Below are positions 1 to 6,094 of a stretch of 7,411 nucleotides of DNA, piece after piece. The notes under the pieces were generated by a model. The model ran no database searches and was not told where the DNA came from. It saw only the letters and a program-made list of their open reading frames with translations. The DNA comes from Desulfatibacillaceae bacterium (GTDB taxonomy: Bacteria; Desulfobacterota; Desulfobacteria; Desulfobacterales; Desulfatibacillaceae). Made by a program: the position numbers and the translations under genes. Location: NCBI GenBank assembly GCA_030018745.1, contig JASEHB010000115.1, positions 1-7,411 on the forward strand. The letters run 5' to 3'. The stretch's first letter is position 1; each line of letters opens with the position of its first letter.

Positions 1-131
1 GGGTCGGCCAGGTTTCTCACGGCATAAGGAGCATCAAGCGTGGCCAGTGCAAAGGCTGCTCCGGGCAACAGGGCTGTTGCCAGCAAAAGGGCTGCTGCAA
101 GTTTTACAAACAGTTTAAATTGCTTTTCCAT
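1..131 (-). CDS. 5' end of an exported protein gene under B12-riboswitch control (partial)
   Basis: Only the first 43 codons lie in the window; the gene continues past base 1. The N-terminus is a clear Sec signal peptide: a short basic n-region (MEKQFKLFVK), a hydrophobic core rich in Ala and Leu (about residues 11-25), and a likely signal peptidase I site after the AFA at residues 26-28. There is no lipobox cysteine. The mature part visible is only about 15 residues (LATLDAPYAVRNLAD), too short for me to assign a family. The ATG at 131-129 is chosen because a strong Shine-Dalgarno GGGGAGG (145-139) sits 7 nt upstream and the signal peptide begins directly there. Because a cobalamin riboswitch and terminator precede it, I infer an envelope protein linked to B12, cobalt or corrinoid uptake or metabolism, but the product itself is not recognised. 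Confidence 0.8.
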   Translation of the reverse strand, partial: MEKQFKLFVKLAAALLLATALLPGAAFALATLDAPYAVRNLAD

Positions 132-138
132 GGGCATT

Positions 139-145
139 CCTCCCC
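139..145 (-). promoter_or_regulatory. Strong ribosome binding site of the exported-protein gene
   Basis: Minus-strand GGGGAGG, followed by 7 nt and then ATG. It lies downstream of the intrinsic terminator at 222-258 and is not part of any obvious hairpin. This favours transcriptional rather than translational control by the riboswitch. Confidence 0.75.
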
Positions 146-221
146 TGCTCTTGTTTTTTTGCGCCCAAAGGCCTTGTTTCCTGCTGCCGTCTCTTGCAGG
201 CAAAGCTTTGGGCAAAGGGGC

Positions 222-258
222 AAAAAAAAATCCCTGGGCCAAAAAAGGCCCAAGGATT
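222..258 (-). terminator. Intrinsic terminator in the B12 leader (attenuator)
   Basis: On the minus strand the arm AATCCTTGGGCC (258-247) pairs with GGCCCAGGGATT (240-229) over 12 bp with a single G-U pair and a TTTTTT loop. The 3' side runs into an uninterrupted T tract (230-222). The T tract is only on the 3' side when read on the minus strand, so the terminator is directional. It lies between the cobalamin riboswitch and the start codon, the expected place for a riboswitch-controlled attenuator. Confidence 0.88.
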
Positions 259-280
259 GCACCCAGCTTCTTCATCCTTG
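251..280 (-). promoter_or_regulatory. Candidate antiterminator pairing
   Basis: The minus-strand heptamer CAAGGAT (280-274) is perfectly complementary to ATCCTTG (257-251), which forms part of the 5' arm of the terminator. The two structures exclude each other. Pairing is 7 bp with a 16-nt loop, weaker than the terminator, so it would need help from riboswitch folding or kinetics. The complementarity is seen directly; the regulatory role is inferred. Confidence 0.45.
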
Positions 281-343
281 TAAAAAGCGCCGCGCATATT
301 GAACGCGGCCCCGTTCCCTTGCTCCTGACGGCGCGGTACGGGT

Positions 344-517
344 ATCAAAAACCGGGCAGGTCTTCTGGCTCGTGGATCTACCTAATCGCCGCGCCTTCCC
401 AACCGGCTTGGAACCGGAAAGTGGCTTTTGTGCGGCTTTTGTCCCCACTCACAGCGGCGGGACCGCGACGGCTTTTACCGTCTTCCCTTTTATGCCCTTT
501 TAGGGCACCCGATTTAG
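344..517 (-). ncRNA. Cobalamin (B12) riboswitch
   Basis: This is a cis-acting RNA that binds a cobalamin and reports it to the downstream expression platform. On the minus strand I see the conserved core in order: a GGGTGCCC start with AAGGGAA further on (about 510-485), the CCCGCCGCTGTGAGTGGGG segment (about 461-443), the AGCCACTTT partner (about 426-418), GGGAAGGC (about 402-395), and the B12 box GAGCCAGAAGACCTGCC (371-355). The closing helix P1 can form between AATCGGG near 516-510 and CCCGGTTTTTGAT at 356-344. An intrinsic terminator lies about 85 nt further downstream, so high cobalamin probably favours termination before the exported-protein gene. Exact ends are approximate. Whether it prefers adenosylcobalamin or another corrinoid cannot be told here. 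Confidence 0.93.
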
Positions 518-525
518 CAAATTTT

Positions 526-554
526 TGTTAACAGTATTTTGGCCCGCCTGTCAA
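526..554 (-). promoter_or_regulatory. Likely promoter of the riboswitch transcript
   Basis: The minus strand carries a perfect -35 TTGACA (554-549). With a 17-nt spacer it is followed by a poor -10 TTAACA (531-526). One base further on, TAACAA with an upstream TG gives an extended -10 reading. Transcription would start near 517-520, right at the 5' edge of the riboswitch, which supports the call. The -10 match is weak. Confidence 0.55.
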
Positions 555-647
555 GGCCTCTTTTTGCCTGCGGCTTTTTAAGGATGGTCTTCTGGCCTGC
601 TCCTTGCCACAAGACAGGGCTGATTTCTTATATGGCAAAACCTGATT

Positions 648-1331
648 TCAGGATTTTTTTATAAATACTGCAAGGGCCGCGGCTCCTGCCAGGGCGGGTG
701 CAAAGCCTGCCAGGGCGGATAAGGCTCCCCATCCGGAAAGTGTTGCGGCAAGAAACACCATTCCGCCTGCGCAGACCAGGACAGCAGGCCCAAGAGCCAA
801 AGCTGCGGCCTTGTTTGCAGCAGAAGGCCTTAATGCCATCGCAAGGCCTGCCCCGGCAAACAGGGTTGCCGGAATAAGGGCAACCAGAGGTGCGGACGAG
901 GGGGCTGCAAAAGCTGCCAGCAGGCCTGCCCACAGCAGGCTCAAAAGCACAGCTCCGTAAGATAGCAGCACAATGCGTCCAAATGAGGGCAAAGCAGTCT
1001 CTCCAGCGTTTTTGAGCAGGTCGGGCGGTTGCCTGGCAAAGGAGGCGGCAAGGGCGAAAATTTTTTCATCCGCAATTGCCTGGCCCGTTTTCTGGGACAT
1101 CATGGCTTTGATTTCCACCAGTGAGCTGTAAACCCGCAGGCGGGCCGCAGCCTTTGAAATGCCAAGATTTTTGGCTATGGCACTAAAGGAAAGGCCGCGC
1201 ACAAAGCGCCACAGAAAAACCCGGCGCAGGTCGGCGTCCAGGGTAAGCGCGCACCTGGCAGCCATTTCCCTTTCAGGGTCAGGGTCGGGCGGCGAGGCAG
1301 GTTGCACAGGTTGGGCGGGGCGTCCATTCAT
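648..1331 (-). CDS. Sigma-70 region 4-like HTH protein with C-terminal membrane domain
   Basis: A 227-residue protein of two unlike halves. After a Pro-rich N-terminus (1-20), residues about 30-75 resemble sigma-70 region 4 of ECF-type factors: LDADLRRVFLWRFVRGLSFSAIA, then KNLGISKAAARLRVYSSL, a typical helix-turn-helix. There is no sigma region 2, so it is not a complete sigma factor. After a linker (about 76-117) come four hydrophobic stretches, at about 118-143, 148-168, 175-197 and 201-224, ending in KKS. These look like transmembrane helices. A membrane-anchored DNA-binding regulator is the simplest reading; a sigma-like protein kept inactive at the membrane is another. The ATG at 1331-1329 has only a weak GTGAG upstream, but a good promoter lies 72 nt farther up. 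It is transcribed away from the sugar operon and toward the riboswitch gene. I recognise no gene name. Confidence 0.75.
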   Translation of the reverse strand: MNGRPAQPVQPASPPDPDPEREMAARCALTLDADLRRVFLWRFVRGLSFSAIAKNLGISKAAARLRVYSSLVEIKAMMSQKTGQAIADEKIFALAASFARQPPDLLKNAGETALPSFGRIVLLSYGAVLLSLLWAGLLAAFAAPSSAPLVALIPATLFAGAGLAMALRPSAANKAAALALGPAVLVCAGGMVFLAATLSGWGALSALAGFAPALAGAAALAVFIKKS

Positions 1332-1402
1332 GGCGTCTCACGGGGCTGGGTTAAAAAAACATGCGGCTTGCCTTTGCATATCCCTATGCCCTACAATAAA
1401 AT

Positions 1403-1430
1403 ATTATACTTGTTATGCTATTCTTGGCAA
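1403..1430 (-). promoter_or_regulatory. Sigma-70 promoter of the HTH-membrane gene
   Basis: On the minus strand, TTGCCA (1430-1425, five of six to TTGACA) is followed by a 16-nt spacer and a perfect TATAAT (1408-1403). It is about 72 nt upstream of the ATG at 1331, giving a leader of about 65 nt. Both elements fit consensus well. Confidence 0.65.
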
Positions 1431-1441
1431 TATCAGCAAAT

Positions 1442-1472
1442 TTGTCACCCGTTTTAAAATCGGGCATATAAT
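1442..1472 (+). promoter_or_regulatory. Likely promoter of the sugar operon, with an inverted repeat in the spacer
   Basis: A TTGTCA (1442-1447, five of six to TTGACA) is followed by a perfect TATAAT (1467-1472). The spacer is 19 nt, longer than the preferred 17. The spacer carries an imperfect inverted repeat (1448-1464) with arms CCCG and CGGG around an AT core and one internal mismatch, a possible operator. Transcription would start near 1479, about 40 nt before the glycosyltransferase ATG. A weaker alternative is TTGCCT (1368-1373) with TACAAT (1392-1397), spacer 18. Confidence 0.5.
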
Positions 1473-1503
1473 GCCAAAACCGGCAAACCATTCCGCCCGT
1501 CTG

Positions 1504-1510
1504 AAAAGGA
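1504..1510 (+). promoter_or_regulatory. Ribosome binding site fixing the glycosyltransferase start
   Basis: AAAAGGA followed by 8 nt and the ATG at 1519. Earlier in-frame ATGs at 1159 and 1471 lack such a site. The one at 1471 overlaps the proposed -10 box, and the one at 1159 lies inside the divergent HTH gene. Confidence 0.7.
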
Positions 1511-1518
1511 AAACCTTA

Positions 1519-2481
1519 ATGGAATCGGATAACTGCGCCACGCCCAGGGTAAGCGTCATAATGCCCGCCTACAAGGAGGAGCAGGTCATCGCCTCTGTTA
1601 TTGAACGGGTGCGCAAGGTTATGGACAATATTGGGCGCAGCTACGAAATTCTTGTGGTGGATGACGGCTCGCCCGATAACACGGCAAGGGCTGCCCATGA
1701 TGCAGGGGCGCGCGTTGTGGCCCACCCCTACAACATAGGAAACGGCGCAGCGGTGAAGACGGGCATCCGCAATGCACGGGGCGAAAACCTTGTTCTGCTT
1801 GATGCGGACGGCCAGCACCCGCCGGAAGTGATTCCTGCCCTGCTGGAAAAGCTTGAGCATTTTGATATGGCCGTGGGCGCGAGAGCCAAGAATTCGGACA
1901 CCAGCCTGCACAGGGACTTTGCAAACCGCATTTACAACGAGCTTGCAAGCTATGTGACAGGCAGGCAGATACCTGATCTCACAAGCGGCTTTCGGGCCAT
2001 AAAAGGCCATATTGCGCGCGAGTTTGTAAGCCTTTTGCCCAACACATTTTCCTATCCCTCCACCCTTACCCTTGCCCTTTTCCGCTCCGGCTATTCCGTG
2101 GCATATCTGCCCATAACCGCAGCAAAGCGGCAGGGAAAAAGCAAGATAAAACTTTTGACCGATGGAAGCCGTTTTTTTCTCATCATTTTAAAAATAGCCA
2201 CCCTCTTTGCGCCCATGCGGCTATTTTTTCCGGTGAGCCTTGCCATGTTTCTGGCAGGCCTTGCCTACGGACTTGTAAAAATATTTGTGCTGGATGCACC
2301 CTACGGTCCAACATCGGCCATGCTCATCACCATGTCGGTTCTGGTTTTTCTTGTGGGGCTTGTTTCCGAGCAGGTGGCCCAGCTTCGCTTTGATTCCCTT
2401 GGCCGCAGGATTGAAGCTGGCGCGCCGGATGATTGCAAGGGCCGGGAGGGTGTGCCAAAAAGCTTGGAAAACAAGGTTTGA
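1519..2481 (+). CDS. GT2-family polyprenyl-phosphate-type glycosyltransferase with two C-terminal TM helices
   Basis: A 320-residue family 2 glycosyltransferase of the DPM1/ArnC/GtrB kind. These enzymes move a sugar from a nucleotide donor to a lipid phosphate such as undecaprenyl phosphate at the inner face of the membrane. The GT-A fold is clear: VSVIMPAYKEE (11-21), VVDDGSPDNT with D48 and D49, and the metal/nucleotide motif LLDADGQHPPE with D95 and D97. It also has TSGFRAI and the amphipathic segment RQGKSKIK (204-211), typical of this subgroup. Two membrane helices follow at about 235-258 and 267-289, then a short polar tail. The start at 1519 is set by AAAAGGA 8 nt upstream. It heads the operon, with 34 nt before rfbF. 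I infer that it transfers the sugar made by the downstream genes, or another operon sugar, to a lipid carrier. Donor and acceptor cannot be read from sequence. Confidence 0.88.
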   Translation: MESDNCATPRVSVIMPAYKEEQVIASVIERVRKVMDNIGRSYEILVVDDGSPDNTARAAHDAGARVVAHPYNIGNGAAVKTGIRNARGENLVLLDADGQHPPEVIPALLEKLEHFDMAVGARAKNSDTSLHRDFANRIYNELASYVTGRQIPDLTSGFRAIKGHIAREFVSLLPNTFSYPSTLTLALFRSGYSVAYLPITAAKRQGKSKIKLLTDGSRFFLIILKIATLFAPMRLFFPVSLAMFLAGLAYGLVKIFVLDAPYGPTSAMLITMSVLVFLVGLVSEQVAQLRFDSLGRRIEAGAPDDCKGREGVPKSLENKV

Positions 2482-2504
2482 TGATGCTAACGGTTATATA
2501 ATAT

Positions 2505-2513
2505 AAGGAGGGG
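2505..2513 (+). promoter_or_regulatory. Strong ribosome binding site of rfbF
   Basis: AAGGAGGGG ends 2 nt before the ATG at 2516, with its AGGAG core about 7 nt from the start codon. It is the best Shine-Dalgarno sequence in the operon. rfbF is also the last gene separated by a real gap from the one before, so ribosomes probably load here for the coupled genes that follow. Confidence 0.7.
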
Positions 2514-2515
2514 TA

Positions 2516-3283
2516 ATGAAGGCCGTTATTCTGGCCGGAGGCTTTGGCACCCGGCTTTCAGAGGAAACCGACATCCTGCCCAAGCCCATGATAGAGATCG
2601 GAGGCCGCCCCCTTTTGTGGCACATAATGAAAATCTTTTCGTGCCAGGGGGTTGACAATTTTGTGGTGGCTTTAGGCTACAAGGGCCAGGTGATCAAGCG
2701 CTACTTCATGCAGTACCCTCTGCTGGCTTCAGATCTAACCGTGGATTTGGCCTCCGGCCAGTGCCAGGCCCAAAAGCTATCCGCCGAAAACTGGCGCATA
2801 GAGCTTGCGGACACAGGAGACGGCACAATGACCGGCGGCCGCTTGAAGCGCCTTAAAAACCGTCTGGACACCACCTTTTTCTTCACCTACGGGGACGGCC
2901 TTTCCAATGTGGACTTAAAAAAGCTTCTGTCCTTTCACAAAAGCCACGGCAAGCTGGCAACCGTAACGGCGGTCATGCCCCCCCACCGCTTTGGCGTGCT
3001 GGGCCTTAACGGAGACACGGTTACCCATTTTGCAGAAAAGCCCATGACCCACGACAACTACATAAACGGCGGCTTTTTTGTGCTTGAGCCTCAAGCCCTT
3101 GACTATATTGAGGGCGATGAAACCTCGTGGGAGCGGGAGCCTTGCGAAAGGCTTGCAGCAGACGGCCAGTTGATGGCCTTCAAGCATTCCGGCTACTGGC
3201 AGTGCGTAGACACCCTGCATGAGCTGCGGCTTTTGCGCAATTCCTGGGATTTAGGAAAGGCCCAATGGAAAATATGGGAATAA
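2516..3283 (+). CDS. rfbF: Glucose-1-phosphate cytidylyltransferase
   Basis: The 255-residue protein has the normal length for RfbF (also AscA/DdhA). The enzyme makes CDP-glucose and pyrophosphate from CTP and glucose-1-phosphate in the cytoplasm, the entry step for CDP-6-deoxy sugars. The N-terminus KAVILAGGFGTRLSEET (residues 2-18) is the nucleotide-binding loop of sugar-nucleotidyl transferases, and the SEET continuation is characteristic of the cytidylyl group. Next come LPKPMIEIGGRPLLWHIM with the conserved Lys, then FFFTYGDGLSNVD around the catalytic Asp, TAVMPPHRFGVL, FAEKP and NGGFFVLEP. All key motifs are intact. It is followed with a 19-nt overlap by rfbG, the next enzyme of the pathway, which confirms the assignment. 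Confidence 0.96.
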   Translation: MKAVILAGGFGTRLSEETDILPKPMIEIGGRPLLWHIMKIFSCQGVDNFVVALGYKGQVIKRYFMQYPLLASDLTVDLASGQCQAQKLSAENWRIELADTGDGTMTGGRLKRLKNRLDTTFFFTYGDGLSNVDLKKLLSFHKSHGKLATVTAVMPPHRFGVLGLNGDTVTHFAEKPMTHDNYINGGFFVLEPQALDYIEGDETSWEREPCERLAADGQLMAFKHSGYWQCVDTLHELRLLRNSWDLGKAQWKIWE

Positions 3284-4347
3284 ATCCTGACTTCTGGAAG
3301 GGCAAAAGGGTCTTTCTGACCGGGCACACCGGCTTCAAGGGAGCATGGCTTTCCCTCTGGCTCAAGCACCTTGGGGCCGTGGTTACAGGTTATGCCCTGG
3401 ACCCGCCCACAAGCCCCAGCCTTTTTGAGGCGGCCCATGTTGGCAGAGGCATGGATTCATCAATTGCCGATGTGCGCGATTTTGACAGGCTTGCCCGTAT
3501 CGTGAAAGGTTTTCAGCCCCAGGTGATTATACACATGGCGGCCCAAAGCCTTGTGCGGGAGTCCTATGCAAGCCCGCTGGAAACCTATTCCACAAATGTA
3601 ATGGGCACGGCCAATGTGCTTGAAGCAGCCAGAAAAACTGACTCCATTGAAGCCATTGTTATTGTGACCACCGATAAGTGCTACGAAAACCGGGAATGGC
3701 TTTGGGGCTACAGGGAGGATGAGGCCCTTGGCGGCTTTGACCCCTATTCCAGCTCCAAAGCCTGTGCAGAGCTTGCCACAAGGGCCTATTACCAATCCTT
3801 TTTTGCCCAAAAGGGCAAGGGGGTGGCAAGCGTCAGGGCCGGCAATGTCATCGGCGGGGGAGACTGGGCTGCTGACCGGCTTTTGCCCGACCTGGCGCGG
3901 GCCTTTGCACAAGGGGCACCGGCCATCATCCGCAACCCGGATGCTGTGCGCCCCTGGCAGTTTGTCCTCGATCCTCTGGCTGGATACCTTATTCTTGCCC
4001 AAAAGCTTGCACAAGAGCCGGAAAAATTTTCCCTGCCATTCAACTTCGGGCCGGAGACAGCCTCGGCCCGGCCTGTTCGCATTCTGGCAGATATTGCAGC
4101 CGCTGCCTGGGGCAAAGGGGCAGCCTGGCGCGAGGAAAAAGACCCAAAAGCTCCCCATGAGGCACACACCCTCATGCTGGATTCCGCCAGGGCCAGGAGC
4201 CTGTTGAACTGGCGGGCAAAATATGATCTGGCAACCTCTGTCAGCAAAACCCTGCTTTGGTACAAGGCCTTCCACCAGGGCCAGGATGCGCAAAAGCTCA
4301 CGATTGATCAGATAATGGAGCACCAAGAGATTCCATGCGCTCTTTAA
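3265..4347 (+). CDS. rfbG: CDP-glucose 4,6-dehydratase
   Basis: A 360-residue extended short-chain dehydrogenase, the normal length for RfbG (AscB/DdhB). It converts CDP-glucose to CDP-4-keto-6-deoxyglucose using bound NAD. The Rossmann motif GHTGFKG is at residues 20-26, preceded by NPDFWKGKRVFLT, a typical RfbG opening. The active-site stretch VTTDKCYEN (134-142) has Thr-Asp-Lys, as in CDP-glucose dehydratases, rather than the Thr-Asp-Glu of dTDP-glucose enzymes. The catalytic YSSSK has Y161 and K165. RAGNVIGGGDWAADRLLPD and RPWQFVLDPLAGYL are conserved substrate-binding segments. The ATG at 3265 has AGGA 8 nt upstream; an in-frame ATG at 3274 is a possible alternative. It overlaps rfbF by 19 nt and the next gene by 13 nt, so translation is probably coupled. 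Confidence 0.96.
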   Translation: MENMGINPDFWKGKRVFLTGHTGFKGAWLSLWLKHLGAVVTGYALDPPTSPSLFEAAHVGRGMDSSIADVRDFDRLARIVKGFQPQVIIHMAAQSLVRESYASPLETYSTNVMGTANVLEAARKTDSIEAIVIVTTDKCYENREWLWGYREDEALGGFDPYSSSKACAELATRAYYQSFFAQKGKGVASVRAGNVIGGGDWAADRLLPDLARAFAQGAPAIIRNPDAVRPWQFVLDPLAGYLILAQKLAQEPEKFSLPFNFGPETASARPVRILADIAAAAWGKGAAWREEKDPKAPHEAHTLMLDSARARSLLNWRAKYDLATSVSKTLLWYKAFHQGQDAQKLTIDQIMEHQEIPCAL

Positions 4348-5567
4348 CCTGCCGGTTCTGCCACTCGTCCCTTGCCCACAGCCTTGTTGACCTTGGCGCA
4401 AGCCCCCTTTCCAACAGTTATCTGTCACCCGATGATTTAGGGCGCATGGAGCCTTTTTATCCTCTCCATGCAAGGGTTTGCAGCAAGTGCTTTCTGGTTC
4501 AGGTGGAAAGCTTCGAAAGCCCGGAGAGCATTTTTTCCGATTATGCCTATTTTTCATCCTATTCCGATTCCTGGCTTGCCCATTGCCGGAATTATGCAAA
4601 AAACATGGTTTCCGGGCTAATGCTTGGCCCAAAAAGCCTTGTGATGGAGGTTGCCGCCAATGACGGCTACCTGCTCCAGTATTTTTTGGATGAGGGCGTG
4701 CCGGTTGTAGGCATTGAGCCTGCCGCCAATGTGGCAGAGGCAGCCAGGAAAAAAGGCATTGAAACTGTTGTGGATTTCTTTGGCCTGTCACTTGCGGAAA
4801 AACTTGCCGGAGAAAACAGAAAGGCGGATCTGGTCATCGCCAACAATGTGCTTGCCCATGTGCCGGATATCAACGACTTTGTGGCCGGGCTTGCAGCCAT
4901 ATTAAAGGAAAACGGGACCCTCACCCTGGAATTTCCACATCTTCTGGAATTGATGGAGAATTGCCAGTTCGACACCATTTATCACGAGCATTTTTCCTAT
5001 TTCTCCCTAATGGCCGTGAATAAAATTTTTGCAGCCCACGGGCTTTATGTGTTTGATGTGGAGCGCCTGCCCACCCACGGCGGCTCGCTTCGCATCCATG
5101 CCTGTCATGCAGGCCGGAACAGGCCGCTGGGCAATGGCTTTGGGCAGGTGATGGCCGCAGAAGAAGCCGCGGGGTTGGACGAAATTGCAACTTACGGCCT
5201 TTTTGAGGCAAAGGTTCACAAAATCAAGCGCGAAATCCTCTCCTTTTTAATAGAGGCCAAAAACAAGGGGCAGACAGTTGTGGGCTACGGCGCTCCGGCC
5301 AAGGGCAACACCCTTTTGAACTATCTTGGTGTCCGGGGCGATTTTCTGGACTACACTGTGGACAAAAGCCCACACAAGCAGGGCCTTTATCTGCCAGGAA
5401 CCCGTATCCCAATTTATGCTCCGGAAAAAATTTTTGACACCAGGCCGGACTTTGTTTTCATCCTTCCCTGGAACCTGTCTGATGAAATTGTCGGGCAGAT
5501 GGGCGCTATCCGCCAATGGGGAGGGCGCTTTGTGGTTCCCATACCAAAGGTGAGGGTGATTCAATGA
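4335..5567 (+). CDS. SAM-dependent NDP-sugar C-methyltransferase (TylCIII/TcaB9/NovU family)
   Basis: A 410-residue three-part enzyme of the family that puts a methyl group on a carbon of a 4-keto-6-deoxy NDP-sugar. The N-terminal zinc-binding part has C6-x2-C9 and C49-x2-C52 (CRFC, CSKC). The SAM-binding Rossmann domain starts at VMEVAANDGYLL (103-114) and continues through GIEPAANVAEAA and VIANNVLAHVPD. The motif YHEHFSYFS (216-224) matches the conserved Tyr-His-Glu-His that forms the catalytic site in characterised C3-methyltransferases such as TcaB9. The C-terminal domain contains VVGYGAPAKGNTLLNY and DYTVDKSPHKQG, typical of Methyltransf_14. Relatives act at C3 (TylCIII, TcaB9) or C5 (NovU), so the position is not certain. 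The substrate is very probably the CDP-4-keto-6-deoxyglucose from RfbG, whose gene it overlaps by 13 nt. It overlaps the epimerase gene by 4 nt. Confidence 0.93.
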   Translation: MRSLTCRFCHSSLAHSLVDLGASPLSNSYLSPDDLGRMEPFYPLHARVCSKCFLVQVESFESPESIFSDYAYFSSYSDSWLAHCRNYAKNMVSGLMLGPKSLVMEVAANDGYLLQYFLDEGVPVVGIEPAANVAEAARKKGIETVVDFFGLSLAEKLAGENRKADLVIANNVLAHVPDINDFVAGLAAILKENGTLTLEFPHLLELMENCQFDTIYHEHFSYFSLMAVNKIFAAHGLYVFDVERLPTHGGSLRIHACHAGRNRPLGNGFGQVMAAEEAAGLDEIATYGLFEAKVHKIKREILSFLIEAKNKGQTVVGYGAPAKGNTLLNYLGVRGDFLDYTVDKSPHKQGLYLPGTRIPIYAPEKIFDTRPDFVFILPWNLSDEIVGQMGAIRQWGGRFVVPIPKVRVIQ

Positions 5568-6094
5568 TTTTTGTTGAGACACCCCTTGCCGGGGCCTTTG
5601 TTGTTGAGCCGGACATTTTCAGCGACCAGAGGGGTTTTCTTGCCCGCACCTTCTGCGCAAAGGAGTTTGCCGCCCAGGGCCTTGAAAGCAGCTTTGTGCA
5701 GTCCAGCCTTTCATTCAACAGGCAAACAGGCACATTGCGGGGAATGCATTTTCAAAAGGGACCCCACGCGGAGGACAAGCTGGTGCGCTGCGAAACGGGG
5801 GCCATATTTGATGTGATAATTGACTTGAGGAGACAATCGCCCACATTCTGCCGCTGGTTCGGCCTGGTGCTTGATGAGGCCAACCGAAAGGCCCTGTATA
5901 TTCCAAAAGGTTTTGCCCACGGATTTTTAACCCTTGCAGACAATGCCCTGGTCTCTTACCAGATGACCCAATTCTATGCCCCCCAAGCCGCTGCCGGTGT
6001 TCGCTACAACGACCCTGCCTTTGGCATAGACTGGCCCCTTGCCCCTTCAACAATTGTGGAAAGGGACGCCAATTACGAGGATTTTATTCCGTGA
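5564..6094 (+). CDS. RmlC-type NDP-4-keto-6-deoxysugar 3,5-epimerase (cupin)
   Basis: The 176-residue cupin has the usual RmlC length. Such enzymes invert C3, C5 or both on a 4-keto-6-deoxy sugar nucleotide. Family landmarks are all present: DQRGFLARTF (21-30), TLRGMHFQKGPHAEDKLVRC (57-76) with the catalytic base H62 and K72, DVIIDLRRQSPTF (83-95), IPKGFAHGFLTL (113-124), and Y132 and Y138, which match the proton-donor region of RmlC. RYNDPAFGIDWP and D168 complete the site. An earlier in-frame ATG at 5516 would add residues unlike the family and lie inside the methyltransferase gene. The ATG at 5564 has GGTGAGGG just upstream and forms an ATGA overlap with the previous stop. Since the donor here is CDP rather than dTDP and no rhamnose genes are near, I do not use the name rfbC. 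It is probably the epimerase acting on the C-methylated intermediate. Confidence 0.92.
   Translation: MIFVETPLAGAFVVEPDIFSDQRGFLARTFCAKEFAAQGLESSFVQSSLSFNRQTGTLRGMHFQKGPHAEDKLVRCETGAIFDVIIDLRRQSPTFCRWFGLVLDEANRKALYIPKGFAHGFLTLADNALVSYQMTQFYAPQAAAGVRYNDPAFGIDWPLAPSTIVERDANYEDFIP

Noticed and set aside
115..348. Minus-strand open frame of 77 codons in the B12 leader
   Set aside because: It covers the expression platform and terminator. The real start with strong ribosome site and signal peptide is in another frame at 131.
40..531. Plus-strand open frame of 163 codons across the leader
   Set aside because: It runs antisense through the riboswitch, the terminator and the signal-peptide gene, has no ribosome site and low-complexity composition. 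The RNA elements explain this region.
604..638. Inverted repeat TTGCCA ... TGGCAA downstream of the HTH gene
   Set aside because: Six-base arms 23 nt apart with no T tract; likely chance.
641..660. Plus-strand hairpin CCTGA/TCAGG followed by ATTTTTTT
   Set aside because: The stem is only 4-5 bp and no plus-strand gene ends before it. It overlaps the 3' end of the minus-strand HTH gene, where the T run reads as Lys codons.
1159..1518. Upstream extension of the glycosyltransferase to the ATG at 1159
   Set aside because: The extra 120 residues would lie antisense to the HTH gene and across both promoters, and resemble no glycosyltransferase N-terminus. The family begins at about residue 10 from the ATG at 1519.
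3460..4791. Long minus-strand open frame of 443 codons opposite rfbG and the methyltransferase
   Set aside because: It is a shadow of two genes with clear catalytic motifs, has no ribosome site, and its Cys/Gly/Pro-rich product is typical of antisense translation.
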